DNA of 64,000 nucleotides from Tindallia magadiensis (GTDB taxonomy: Bacteria > Bacillota > Clostridia > Peptostreptococcales > Tindalliaceae): assembly GCF_900113635.1 (NCBI RefSeq), contig NZ_FOQA01000001.1, positions 248,001-312,000 on the forward strand, in the 5' to 3' direction. Position 1 is the first letter of the stretch. Every line of letters starts with the position of its first letter. Both the position numbers and the translations under genes were made by a program. Of this stretch, positions 54,131-63,341 are shown one piece after another. Under the pieces are notes generated by a model. The model searched no databases, was not told the origin of the DNA, and saw only the letters and a program-made list of their open reading frames with translations.

Positions 54131-55276
54131 TCACTTTCTAACCAAGTACATTATTGCTATATCATCATCAAGCTGACTTTTATTCGTTTTTCTAAACGAA
54201 GTCATTAGCTGTTCTAAAAAGTTATCTGGATTTTTCAACGCAATGCCCTCAAGCAACTCAGCATGCTTTAAAACACTGGTATGACTTTTGCTTTCCTCTG
54301 GATTTTTAGGATCTTCAAAAAGACCATCTGTATAATTCAAAATACCTTCTCCAGGCAAAAGTGTTATCGCATGATTATCGTATTTTGTATCATGAAACAA
54401 GCCTATCAAATATCCATTAGCAGCCAAAAACTCCCACTCTTCTTTTCTTTTTTTAATTAACAAAGGATACGGATGCCCTGCATTAGAATATGTAACCGTA
54501 TCACCTTCTAACTTTCCAACAAAGACAGAAAAACAAAGATTAGTATTTTCTTCCATCAAATTATAGAAGGTTATGTTGATTTCTTCCAGCACATCTTTTG
54601 GTTGTTCATTGTTAAGTATAGCATGATTAAACACCACTTTAAGCATAGAGGCAACCATTGAAGCTGCAACACCGTGGCCAGTAATATCCGCGATCATGAA
54701 CCAACTATGGTTTTCGTTCTCAACATAGTCAAATAAATCTCCACCTAGCTCATCACATGCTAGGTATTTTTGATACAACTTAACCTTATTTTGATTTTCT
54801 TTACTTCTAAACAAAGCACCTTGAAGTAAGCTCGCTATCTTAAGTTCATTTTTCATTCTTTTGTTCATTTCCTTAAGATCTTTCTTCTGCTCATAAAATT
54901 TAAGCGCATTACTTGCTTTTAATGGTATTATCACCTTCATTTGCTCAGGCGTAATAGGTTTAGTGAAATAGTCCATAGCTCCCATCTCAAGGGTGCGTTT
55001 TATGCTCTCCATATCAGTAACCGCTGAATTAACAATAACCGGAATATCAACATAGCTAGGATGTTCTTTCATTTCTTCCAACACCTCATAGCCATCTTTT
55101 CCTGGCATCATTAAATCTAAAATAACTAAATCTATTTCATCTTTTTCCAATACTTCCGTCGCTTGAAAACCATCTTCTGCATCAAAAAAACAAACATTGT
55201 CGATGCTATCCTTCAGGACTTTTTTCATTAGCTTTCGGTTCACTAACATATCGTCTACAATTAAAATTCTGTACAT
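54131..55276 (-). CDS. Response regulator fused to a SpoIIE/RsbU-type PP2C phosphatase
   Basis: The 381-residue product has an N-terminal receiver (acidic DD pair at 8-9, phosphorylation Asp54 in VILDLMMPG, Lys in YFTKPI). A helical linker (about 125-160) leads to a PPM/SpoIIE domain with metal motifs DELGGDLFDY, IADITGHGVAA, NYTDGLFE and LDDDIAI. Such proteins dephosphorylate a STAS antagonist when their receiver is phosphorylated. A STAS gene and an RsbW-like kinase gene lie in the same operon (63039-63748). ATG 55276 follows AAGGAG. Confidence 0.92.
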   Translation of the reverse strand: MYRILIVDDMLVNRKLMKKVLKDSIDNVCFFDAEDGFQATEVLEKDEIDLVILDLMMPGKDGYEVLEEMKEHPSYVDIPVIVNSAVTDMESIKRTLEMGAMDYFTKPITPEQMKVIIPLKASNALKFYEQKKDLKEMNKRMKNELKIASLLQGALFRSKENQNKVKLYQKYLACDELGGDLFDYVENENHSWFMIADITGHGVAASMVASMLKVVFNHAILNNEQPKDVLEEINITFYNLMEENTNLCFSVFVGKLEGDTVTYSNAGHPYPLLIKKRKEEWEFLAANGYLIGLFHDTKYDNHAITLLPGEGILNYTDGLFEDPKNPEESKSHTSVLKHAELLEGIALKNPDNFLEQLMTSFRKTNKSQLDDDIAIMYLVRK

Positions 55277-55289
55277 ATCAATAGTCTCC

Positions 55290-55757
55290 TTACATCTCCA
55301 AGCCAATATTGACTTCAATTTTACCAACATCAGTCTCTAAGTCGATAGCAAGTGTCTCCATTGGTGTAATAATCATATATATCTCTTTACCATAAATAAT
55401 AGACGGTGGTGTTGGTGTCACTTCGTTTATTTCTTCAATTTGTGAAAGAGTTGCAATTGCCGTCCCTGTAATCATATTAGCAAATTCCGACATAGCACTT
55501 CTAGCCATTTCATCCAAATCATTCACAGGCATGCCCATCATCATTTTAGATGCAATTTGCTTAGCTGTTTCTTCTGAAAACGCATAGCTAACATTACCTT
55601 TTACGCCTCCTACCAAACCAACTATCGCTATAGTATCCATATCAACATTCATATTCTCTTTTTTTATAATTTTTCCACGTTCAATTTTTTCAAATCCGAA
55701 TTGTTCCATAATTGTTTTTACTGACTCTAGAAATGGTGTTATATATTTAGCATCCAT
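55290..55757 (-). CDS. CheX-type CheY-P phosphatase, paralogue 1
   Basis: The 155-residue CheC/CheX/FliY-fold protein has the catalytic pattern SEFANMITG at about residues 90-98 (E and N three apart). MDTIAIVGLVGGVKGNVSYAF near 39 is the CheX-like strand. CheX dephosphorylates CheY-P. The ATG overlaps the stop of paralogue 2 by one base. It is the closest of the three to classical CheX. Confidence 0.87.
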   Translation of the reverse strand: MDAKYITPFLESVKTIMEQFGFEKIERGKIIKKENMNVDMDTIAIVGLVGGVKGNVSYAFSEETAKQIASKMMMGMPVNDLDEMARSAMSEFANMITGTAIATLSQIEEINEVTPTPPSIIYGKEIYMIITPMETLAIDLETDVGKIEVNIGLEM

Positions 55758-56236
55758 CAGGCTTCTCCACCCCTCTCGAAAGCTACGTTAATCCTTAATT
55801 TCCCTTGCTCTGTCATACATTCTAGTGTAGACGATTGGATTTTAGGTATTGAGATAATAACATCTTTACCTGTAAAAACAGCAGGTGAAGCAAGTCTGAG
55901 ACCCAAAGACATCTCATTGTTAAGATGAGTTATTGCATCGCCACCAATGATATTGTTTAATTCTGAAACCATCCCCATGTAAGTACTGTCTTTAGGATCA
56001 TTCAAAGTTTCTCCAAGAACTTCTTTAACAATTTTTGACGCAACACTAACTTCCATGTCTATCAGCAGTCTTCCTTTTACTTTTCCAACAAAAGTTACTA
56101 ACGTAGTCACTCCATAAGATCTAATGTCTGTTACTTGCTCCTTAAAATCATCATGTTCCTTGACTGACACGGAAGCCATTTGTAAAAGCATGTCTTTAGT
56201 ACTTTTCAAAAAAGGATCCAGTAACCGATTATCCAT
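55757..56236 (-). CDS. CheX-like phosphatase, paralogue 2
   Basis: The 159-residue product has the same fold and a SELNNIIGGDA motif (Glu and Asn three apart, near 91-94). TTLVTFVGKVKGRLLIDM and a C-terminal TEQGKLRINVAF complete the pattern. It differs from paralogue 1 over most of its length. It lies 22 bases after the first cheY gene, suggesting dedicated pairing. Activity is inferred from the motif. Confidence 0.82.
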   Translation of the reverse strand: MDNRLLDPFLKSTKDMLLQMASVSVKEHDDFKEQVTDIRSYGVTTLVTFVGKVKGRLLIDMEVSVASKIVKEVLGETLNDPKDSTYMGMVSELNNIIGGDAITHLNNEMSLGLRLASPAVFTGKDVIISIPKIQSSTLECMTEQGKLRINVAFERGGEA

Positions 56237-56258
56237 ATTATTTCCCCTCCATTTATTC

Positions 56259-56615
56259 TTAGACTATTTTTGAAATCGCACTGACAATCTTATAGTCATC
56301 AAAAGGCTTTTTCAAAAAAACATCAACTCCTAGTTGTTTTGCTTCCTCTTTAATTTCATCATCACCCATAGCGCTTAGCATAATAATTTTTGCATCCGGA
56401 TCAAATTCCTTTATAATCTTTACCGCATCCAGCCCTTCCATTACAGGCATTGTAATGTCCATAAAGACAATATCTGGATTAAGCTCTTTATACATATCTA
56501 CCCCTTCTTTACCATTTTTAGCGTCTCCACAAACTGAATAATTGTTTCTTTCCAGAACTTTCCTTAACAAATTGTGAATAATAGGCGAATCATCCACTAT
56601 TAATACGTTTTTCAT
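56259..56615 (-). CDS. cheY: CheY-like single-domain response regulator 1
   Basis: The 118-residue receiver has the acidic DD pair at 8-9, phosphorylation site Asp53 in FMDITMPVMEG, Ser in IIMLSAMGDD and Lys in FLKKPFDD. Being output-less, it probably diffuses to the flagellar switch or another target. It is flanked by CheX-like genes on both sides. Which of the two CheY proteins binds FliM cannot be told from sequence. Confidence 0.93.
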   Translation of the reverse strand: MKNVLIVDDSPIIHNLLRKVLERNNYSVCGDAKNGKEGVDMYKELNPDIVFMDITMPVMEGLDAVKIIKEFDPDAKIIMLSAMGDDEIKEEAKQLGVDVFLKKPFDDYKIVSAISKIV

Positions 56616-56663
56616 TATTATTCCCTCCTATAATACAAGATATTTTTGTATCGTTTCATGTTT

Positions 56664-57155
56664 TCACGTATTAAATACTTTTAAGATAAAAGAAATATCA
56701 TTAGAAGTAAAACGCTTTCGTATTAAACTTGCTTGTTTTTTATGTACGATGTAATGATTTATACCAACAATTGTAAATGGCGGAGATATTTCAAAATAAA
56801 ACTCTGTATCACGCAACAGCGCTTTTGCTCTGCCGGCTATTAAATTCATCATTTCTGCTACTCCATCAAATAAGTCTTCGTCTGTCAACTCATAATACGG
56901 TATACCTGTCATATACGAAACTAAAACCGATGCTGTCGTTCTAGTCATTGTCGCAGTGGCAATGCTATTCTTGTCACCAAACAATACCATAGCTCCACTT
57001 ATTTCACAAGGTTCTTTATTTGAAGAATCACATGAATCTCCTTTAGATTCGCTATATGAATCATCTTCTTCCATCTCAAAACCTGTCATAGTACTCATTA
57101 CTTCTGAAACAGAAATTGAAAATGCCCGATGATAAGCTTGCTCATGTTCATTCAT
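56664..57155 (-). CDS. CheX-like phosphatase, paralogue 3, with acidic insert
   Basis: The 163-residue product has the ExxN motif in DGVAEMMNLIAGRAKA (near 104-107), so it belongs to the CheX/CheC fold. An acidic, Ser/Cys-rich insert (EEDDSYSESKGDSCDSS, about 29-45) sits between strand and helix and is not typical. The start overlaps the second cheY by eight bases, implying coupled translation and perhaps a cognate pair. Confidence 0.78.
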   Translation of the reverse strand: MNEHEQAYHRAFSISVSEVMSTMTGFEMEEDDSYSESKGDSCDSSNKEPCEISGAMVLFGDKNSIATATMTRTTASVLVSYMTGIPYYELTDEDLFDGVAEMMNLIAGRAKALLRDTEFYFEISPPFTIVGINHYIVHKKQASLIRKRFTSNDISFILKVFNT

Positions 57156-57531
57156 CTGTATCCCCCTGTCCCAAGCATTCCAATATTTTTTTTATAAGTT
57201 CTTCCATTGTAAAAGGCTTGACAACATAATGATCCGCTCCTGCTTTAATAGCTCTAACTATATTTTCTTTCTCACTTTCCGTAGTAACCATCATAACTGG
57301 AATATGTGTATATTTTTCATCTTCTTTTATGATTTTAAGTAAATCCATCCCGTTCATACCGGGCATATTCCAGTCTAGAAGTAGTAACCCTATTTCTTCA
57401 TAGTGATTTTCCAGCACTTTTTTTCCTTCTACGCCATCAGAGGCTTCCAATAGGTCGTAGTTTAAAACTTCTACTGCTCCCCTAATGATTTTTCTAACAA
57501 TTGCCGAATCATCTACTGATAATATTTTCAT
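57148..57531 (-). CDS. cheY: CheY-like single-domain response regulator 2
   Basis: The 127-residue receiver has the acidic DD pair at 7-8, Asp53 in LLLDWNMPGMNG, Thr in VMMVTTESEKENI and Lys in YVVKPFTMEE. The WNMPGMNG stretch is close to classical chemotaxis CheY, so this is the better candidate for flagellar switch control. It lies between cheR and CheX paralogue 3. Confidence 0.94.
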   Translation of the reverse strand: MKILSVDDSAIVRKIIRGAVEVLNYDLLEASDGVEGKKVLENHYEEIGLLLLDWNMPGMNGMDLLKIIKEDEKYTHIPVMMVTTESEKENIVRAIKAGADHYVVKPFTMEELIKKILECLGQGDTDE

Positions 57532-57538
57532 TTACTTT

Positions 57539-58384
57539 TCACTCCTTGACTTGATAGTATATCCCTTTATCAACGTGTTTTGCTTCGAAATACTCTTTAT
57601 AGTTCGGAAATATTTCAGAATTGCCTATGAACAAAACACCTTTCTCTTGCAGTGCACTTGCAAGTTTTTTAGTCATTTCCTTTTTAAAATCCTGCGAAAA
57701 ATATATCATGACATATCGACAAAATATCATGTCAAATTTTCCAAGAGAATGAAAAGAATTTTGAAGATTAAATTTGCGAAACTTCACATGCTTCTTTATT
57801 TCATCTTTCACAGTCCATACGCGACCTTCATTAATAAAGTATTCTTCTTTAAGCTTTGGATCAAGTCCACGCATAATAGATATCGGGTCATACCTTCCCA
57901 TTTTAGCTATTTCAAGAACAGGAGCAGAAATGTCCGTACCAACTATCTCAAAATCTTTTAACCCGACATCCTTTATTCTATGTCTTTTTAGATATTGATC
58001 GACTGCTATTACTGTTGAGTAAGCTTCTTGCCCTGAAGATGCAGCTGCACTCCAAATTTTAATTTTTTTTCCAGTATTTCGGATCATCGAGATATATTCT
58101 GCCATTAGCTCTTTCTCAAGGATAATCCAGGGCGTTTTATCTCTAAACCATAGTGTTTCGTTTGTTGTAATTGCGTCAATAACCTTCTCCGATAGTTTAG
58201 GATCATTTTTATTATATAACATTTTATATAATTCTTCGAAAGAATTTAACTTCGACTCAATCAATAGTTTTGTTAGTCTACTTTCGATTAAATACGCCTT
58301 TTCATCTCCTATAGCAATCCCACACTGATCTTCAATATATTTTTGAAACAAAGAAAATTCCCGATTTGATAAAGAAGCAGTCAT
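57539..58384 (-). CDS. cheR: Chemotaxis protein methyltransferase CheR
   Basis: The 281-residue product has an N-terminal helical domain (YIEDQCGIAIGDEKAYLIESRL near 17-38). The SAM-methyltransferase domain has TNETLWFRD near 75, WSAAASSGQEAYS near 110, VGTDISAPVLEIAK near 146 and IFCRYVMIYF near 218. It methylates receptor glutamates. ATG 58384 follows AGAGGTG. The receptors it modifies are not in the window. Confidence 0.96.
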   Translation of the reverse strand: MTASLSNREFSLFQKYIEDQCGIAIGDEKAYLIESRLTKLLIESKLNSFEELYKMLYNKNDPKLSEKVIDAITTNETLWFRDKTPWIILEKELMAEYISMIRNTGKKIKIWSAAASSGQEAYSTVIAVDQYLKRHRIKDVGLKDFEIVGTDISAPVLEIAKMGRYDPISIMRGLDPKLKEEYFINEGRVWTVKDEIKKHVKFRKFNLQNSFHSLGKFDMIFCRYVMIYFSQDFKKEMTKKLASALQEKGVLFIGNSEIFPNYKEYFEAKHVDKGIYYQVKE

Positions 58385-58395
58385 CTTATCACCTC

Positions 58396-59505
58396 TCATT
58401 TCAGCATGCTTACGATGCGTTCCGGAATATCCCTGAGATGTAACACTTCATCTGATAAACCGGCTTCTTCTACGCTCCGAGGCATACCATATACCACACT
58501 GCTTTCTTCACTTTGTGAAATACAATATACCTCACATCGTTTTCTTAACTCTTGTACTCCCCGCATGCCATCATTACCCATTCCAGTAAGGATAATCACT
58601 AAGATTTTATAACCATGAAATTCTTTTGCAACTGATTTGAATAGAACATCAGCAGAAGGTCTTACGCCATTAACCAAAGGTGTTTCTAACAACTTCAGAA
58701 TTTTTTTACCCTTTTCAGAAGCTACTATCATATGCGATCCGCCAGCTGCGATAATTACTTCTTTCGAACTGACTTCCTGTTCGTTTTTTACTTCAGAAAT
58801 ATTAAGACCACTTTTTGATTGAAGAGAATTCGCAAGCACTTTAGTGAAATGTTTTGGCATGTGTTGCACTACTAAAACAGGTTTAGTCATTGGTTCCTTA
58901 ATTGCCTTAAAGATATTTTCTAATGCCACAGGACCACCGGTTGAAGAAGCAATAAGAATGATATCTGGTTTTATTCGCTTATTCAAACTATGCGATGCAT
59001 TCAACTCTCTTTTTTTTGCTTTTCTAATATCTTCATTTATTTTTTTATCAGCATCCAAGATAGAGGTTTTTCTTTTATCGATAGTTCCTTTTTCATATTT
59101 ATGCATGTGGATCTGTGCAAACAATATTTTTAATGTTCTTGTTATTGATTGAATATTTTTTGTCTTATCGCCACTAGTAGGCTTCATTATAAACTCCATA
59201 GCACCGAGTTCAAGAGCCTTAACCGTATTTTGCACACTATCCTTCCCATCACTGCTGATCATGATCACAGCAATAGAAGGAAACTCTTTTTTTATCCTTT
59301 TTAATGCTTCAATACCATCCATTATAGGCATAAAAACGTCTAAAAGCACAACATCAAATGGTTTTTGATGAAGCCACTCTAAAGCAATCATTCCATTAGG
59401 TGCTGTTTTATCTACTACACATAATCCTGTGTCTTCAACAGCTTGTGTTAATATTTTTCTATAAATAATAGTATCATCAACTACCAGTGCTTTAAGCTTC
59501 ACCAT
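58396..59505 (-). CDS. cheB: Chemotaxis response regulator methylesterase CheB
   Basis: The 369-residue product has a receiver with Asp56 (LLDVFMPIMDG), a long basic linker (about 120-180), and a methylesterase domain. The catalytic triad is visible: Ser188 in ASSTGGP, His215 in VVQHMP and Asp312 in TGMGNDG. It demethylates or deamidates receptors after phosphorylation by CheA. The gene lies between cheR and cheW. Confidence 0.97.
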   Translation of the reverse strand: MVKLKALVVDDTIIYRKILTQAVEDTGLCVVDKTAPNGMIALEWLHQKPFDVVLLDVFMPIMDGIEALKRIKKEFPSIAVIMISSDGKDSVQNTVKALELGAMEFIMKPTSGDKTKNIQSITRTLKILFAQIHMHKYEKGTIDKRKTSILDADKKINEDIRKAKKRELNASHSLNKRIKPDIILIASSTGGPVALENIFKAIKEPMTKPVLVVQHMPKHFTKVLANSLQSKSGLNISEVKNEQEVSSKEVIIAAGGSHMIVASEKGKKILKLLETPLVNGVRPSADVLFKSVAKEFHGYKILVIILTGMGNDGMRGVQELRKRCEVYCISQSEESSVVYGMPRSVEEAGLSDEVLHLRDIPERIVSMLK

Positions 59506-59527
59506 CTAATCACCTAAATTCCATATT

Positions 59528-59959
59528 TTATTGTGTATCAAATACAACATCTGTATCTAACATTAACAAAAGCTTTTCCTCCAATTTAACCACTTCTTTT
59601 ATATACTCATTCTTTACTTCCTCCACATTCGCAGGTGTTTTTTCACACCAATCCTCATGTATATCAACCACATCACCAGTTCGGTCTATTAGGAATCCAA
59701 TTTGATGAGGCTGATTCGGTAGGGCTTTTAATATGATGCATGCAGATTCATCCTTTTGACTACTCGATTCCAGCTCTAGTATTTTACTCAAGCAAAATAG
59801 CGTAACTACTTGTCCTCGTAGATTCATTAACCCTGCGATATTTGGGTCAGAGTCCGGCACTTCACTAAATTCAACTTTTCGGCTTATTTCTTTAACTAGT
59901 TTTATATCCAAACCAAACATTTTCTCATTGATAAAAAAAGTCAATGCTTTTCCATTCAT
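59528..59959 (-). CDS. cheW: Chemotaxis coupling protein CheW
   Basis: The 143-residue CheW fold has FFINEKMFGLDIKLVKEI at the start, GLMNLRGQVVTLFCLSKIL at about 43-61, and IGFLIDRTGDVVDI near 90. It couples CheA to receptors. It directly follows cheA with a one-base gap, implying fixed stoichiometry. Confidence 0.95.
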   Translation of the reverse strand: MNGKALTFFINEKMFGLDIKLVKEISRKVEFSEVPDSDPNIAGLMNLRGQVVTLFCLSKILELESSSQKDESACIILKALPNQPHQIGFLIDRTGDVVDIHEDWCEKTPANVEEVKNEYIKEVVKLEEKLLLMLDTDVVFDTQ

Positions 59960-59960
59960 T

Positions 59961-62900
59961 TTACTTCACCTCTTTACTTAAGGCTTTTTTCAACGTGTAT
60001 AAAATCGAAGCTTTATCTAATTTGAACTCATAATAATCAAACCCTGCCTGCATCCCTAACTGTTTGTCTTTATCACTCGTCATAGAAGTCAATGCAATAA
60101 CAGGCAACTCATTTAATTTGGCATTTTTACGGATTGATCTCACAAGATCCAATCCATCCATAACTGGCATCTGAATATCACTTAATACAAGATCTACCGG
60201 TTTCTCTTTGAGAACTTCAAGGGCTTGTTCTCCATTTTCCGTAAGAAGAACATTATATCCGGCCCATTCTAAGTAATTCTTTGTAAGCCTCGCAAAAAAA
60301 GGAGTGTCTTCTGCAAGTAAGATTGTTTTTTCCCCAGATCTGTTTTTCAAACTTTCGTTTTCATATTCTTCAGGTGATACCATCTCGAACAGTTCATAAA
60401 TATTAACTAACAATACTATTTTATTATTTAATATTGTTGATCCTAACAAACCTCTCCCTTTTATGTCTTCTTGATTAAGGTGTATACTAGTCATCATCGT
60501 ATCATGAATTTTTTCAATAATAATTCCTATAGGATTTTTCACTAGCTTCGGTATAATAACATATAACTTTTCTGGTGAGTGGTCTTTTTTTGATACCGGT
60601 AGGTAGTTTTCTGGCCTAACAACTCTTAAGGCATCTCCACGATATTGAATATATTCTTTGTTGCCTACTTTATCAATATCATTTTTAGTAATTTCTTCTA
60701 CACGAGATACCAAAGATAAATCAATCCCGAAGGTTTCATCTCCTGAACATTTGAATATCAACATATTCTGGAGTTCTTTAAGCTCATTTAACTGATCATC
60801 TACCTCGGCCTCGCTTGCTTTAACCTGTTCATCCATAAATCTCAAGCTTGCTTTATTCACAATACCCTCTGGATCTAAAATCATTGCCGTTTTTCCATCT
60901 CCCATGATAGTAACCCCTGAGTAACATTGGCAATTTTTGAAGTATTTGGGTAACGGTTTTACTAATATTTCTTCCTCATCATAAATAGAATCTACCACTA
61001 GGCCAAATCTTTTTGACCCTACTTTAAGAACAAGAATTCTTGTAATACCATCAAACTCTTTATTTACTTCCTTCTCTTTGAAACTTCTAAGACCTAATAC
61101 CTCACCAAGATCAACAATTGGTAGTAACTTTCCTCTTAATCGAAGCACCTGAGCATTATGAACATATTCGATTTTTTTGCTTTCATCCCCTTCTTTGAGT
61201 CGAACCATTTCCTGTAAATTTACTTGAGGTAAAGCAAATTTGAACTGGCTTACTTCCACTATAAGCGAAGGAATTATCGCTAATGTTAATGGTAATATCA
61301 TTCTAAAAGTAGTGCCTTCTCCCAGTATTGTTTTGATTTCAATGGTTCCACCAAGTTTTTCAATATTAGTCTTCACTACATCCATTCCAACTCCACGACC
61401 AGATACATCAGTTATTTGATCGGCTGTTGAAAAACCAGGCATCATAAGCAACTGAAGAATTTCTTGTTCATTCATATTTTTAAGATCTACTTCATTAATA
61501 AGGCCTTTGTCTATTGCTTTTTTCTTAATTCTTTCAGAGTCAATCCCCGCTCCGTCGTCAATAATATCAATATGTACATATCCACTCTCATGATAAGCTT
61601 TTAAATCCACTTGACCTACTGTCGATTTGTTAACTTTTTTTCGTTGATCAGGTGTTTCTAGTCCATGATCAACAGCATTTCGTATTAAATGCGTCAGCGG
61701 ATCACTTAAAGATTCAATAATAGACTTATCGAGTTCAACATGGGATCCTTCAATATTCAAGTCCACTTCTTTTCCTAACTTTTTTGATAGGTCTCTAATA
61801 ACTCGTGGCATTTTATTAAAGACATTTCCTACCGGTTGCATCCTTGTCTGCATGATTTTTTCTTGCAACTCAGTAGTAACCCTATCAATATTCTGAAGAA
61901 TAGCATCAAGTCCCACAATACTTTTACGATATTCTTCAATATTTCTTAATAATTGATTTCTCCCTAGCACCATTTCACTAGCAAGGTTCAAAAGATCATT
62001 CAGCAAAGAAACATGAACCCTCACACTATCCTCCACAACGGCTGTTGTAGAAGATTTTTTTAATATCAAATCTGACACTTCATTATTTTCATTATTATCT
62101 AAAATCACATCAGTTTCGTGATCGCTAACTATAGTGTCGCCAGTATTAATTACTAAAGCATCTTCTTTATCATCAGTTGTTTCTGAACTATTTACAGACT
62201 TGGATTTTTCCAACTTTTCACTGCTTTGAATTTCCTTATTTAACGCTTCTCCAAAATCCAACTCTTCTACTGAGTCACTATCAATATCAAGTGCTATAGG
62301 CAGCAAGTTTTTTTCTAATACCGTGGTAAACACAAAAGAAAAATAGACATCAGAGTCCATAACAGAATCAATACTCTCCACATCACTTATGTCTGTATAT
62401 GAATCAACGATCTCTCCAACAGATTGAATTTTCTTAAAGAAAAGGACAGGACTAATCTCTTTCGCCCCTATATCTCGATTTATACCAATTTTAACTTTAT
62501 AAAGATAGTGACCATGTTTCTTTGCTTGTTCTATTTGCTCTAATTGAGCTTTACTAATCTTTGTTACCAGTTCTTGTGTGTCAACACTCGTTATTATTTC
62601 ATCTTTTGAAGAAACATCACAAACATTTTCTCCTTTTAAAATGTTCGTCATGTTATTTATCAGATCATCCACATCATATCCAGCACTATTAAATACATCA
62701 TCTACCATTTCTTTCAAAGAATCATTTCCATTCAATAACAGATCTACCATCTCAGCAGTTGGTTCGATTTTATCATTTCTAAGTTCTCCCAAGATGTTTT
62801 CCATAACATGCGCAAGTTCAACTATTTTTTCTAACCCAAAAAAACCAGCTGTTCCTTTGATACTATGTATAGATCTAAAAACGTTATTTATATTCTCTTT

Positions 62901-63005
62901 ATCCCTACTCCCTTCATCCATTGCAAGAAGTCCATTCTCTACCATTTGCAAGTGTGTCTCCGCTTCTTCGACGAATTCATTTATAAATTCTTCATTATGA
63001 ATCAA
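59961..63005 (-). CDS. cheA: Hybrid CheA kinase with tandem CheW domains and C-terminal receiver, TTG start
   Basis: The 1014-residue product has, in order, an Hpt domain with His47 (RSIHSIKGTAGF) and a P2-like region (about 165-250). An acidic linker, dimer helices and an HATPase with HLIRNAVDHGLE, DDGAGID, PGFST and GRGVGMDVV follow. A CheW-like domain, a second CheW-like domain (about 755-890) and a receiver with LSDIQMPVMDG (about 900-1012) end the protein. It autophosphorylates and feeds the CheY, CheB and perhaps PP2C receivers. GAGGTG is six bases from TTG 63005; a GTG at 63014 is inside that site. Confidence 0.94.
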   Translation of the reverse strand: MIHNEEFINEFVEEAETHLQMVENGLLAMDEGSRDKENINNVFRSIHSIKGTAGFFGLEKIVELAHVMENILGELRNDKIEPTAEMVDLLLNGNDSLKEMVDDVFNSAGYDVDDLINNMTNILKGENVCDVSSKDEIITSVDTQELVTKISKAQLEQIEQAKKHGHYLYKVKIGINRDIGAKEISPVLFFKKIQSVGEIVDSYTDISDVESIDSVMDSDVYFSFVFTTVLEKNLLPIALDIDSDSVEELDFGEALNKEIQSSEKLEKSKSVNSSETTDDKEDALVINTGDTIVSDHETDVILDNNENNEVSDLILKKSSTTAVVEDSVRVHVSLLNDLLNLASEMVLGRNQLLRNIEEYRKSIVGLDAILQNIDRVTTELQEKIMQTRMQPVGNVFNKMPRVIRDLSKKLGKEVDLNIEGSHVELDKSIIESLSDPLTHLIRNAVDHGLETPDQRKKVNKSTVGQVDLKAYHESGYVHIDIIDDGAGIDSERIKKKAIDKGLINEVDLKNMNEQEILQLLMMPGFSTADQITDVSGRGVGMDVVKTNIEKLGGTIEIKTILGEGTTFRMILPLTLAIIPSLIVEVSQFKFALPQVNLQEMVRLKEGDESKKIEYVHNAQVLRLRGKLLPIVDLGEVLGLRSFKEKEVNKEFDGITRILVLKVGSKRFGLVVDSIYDEEEILVKPLPKYFKNCQCYSGVTIMGDGKTAMILDPEGIVNKASLRFMDEQVKASEAEVDDQLNELKELQNMLIFKCSGDETFGIDLSLVSRVEEITKNDIDKVGNKEYIQYRGDALRVVRPENYLPVSKKDHSPEKLYVIIPKLVKNPIGIIIEKIHDTMMTSIHLNQEDIKGRGLLGSTILNNKIVLLVNIYELFEMVSPEEYENESLKNRSGEKTILLAEDTPFFARLTKNYLEWAGYNVLLTENGEQALEVLKEKPVDLVLSDIQMPVMDGLDLVRSIRKNAKLNELPVIALTSMTSDKDKQLGMQAGFDYYEFKLDKASILYTLKKALSKEVK

Positions 63006-63038
63006 TTGTATCACCTCGCTATTCTAGTAAATGAACTT

Positions 63039-63341
63039 CTATTCAACCACAAATATTTTATCTAAACGAATTACTTCAAATAAATTTTTTATTTCTTCAC
63101 TGGCCCCTATTACAGAAAACAGTTTATTGGATGATTCAAGTGATTTATAGATTCCTATGATTAAGGTAATTCCAGTTGAATCAATGTATTCTACTTTTGA
63201 TAAATCTGCAATTGCCTCCTGATAATCTTCATCTTGCCCTAACTTGATTTGTAGCTCTTCTTTTAGATCTTTTACCGTTTTTGCCGTGATATTTTCTTCA
63301 AACTTGATAATTAACTTTTCTGCTTCTGTTATAAATTTCAT
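63039..63341 (-). CDS. STAS-domain anti-sigma factor antagonist
   Basis: The 100-residue STAS domain has the phosphorylation site in EYIDSTGITLIIGI (Ser55). In SpoIIAA/RsbV proteins this serine is phosphorylated by the partner kinase and dephosphorylated by a PP2C enzyme. Its start overlaps the kinase-like gene by four bases; the receiver-PP2C gene closes the operon. Whether it controls a sigma factor or another partner is unknown. No sigma factor gene is in view. Confidence 0.93.
   Translation of the reverse strand: MKFITEAEKLIIKFEENITAKTVKDLKEELQIKLGQDEDYQEAIADLSKVEYIDSTGITLIIGIYKSLESSNKLFSVIGASEEIKNLFEVIRLDKIFVVE

Noticed and set aside
57485-57961. 158-codon plus-strand frame
   Set aside because: It is antisense to cheR and the start of cheY 2; hydrophobic composition arises from the reverse of charged codons.
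62578-63000. 140-codon plus-strand frame
   Set aside because: It is antisense to the CheA Hpt domain, whose conserved residues fix the true frame.
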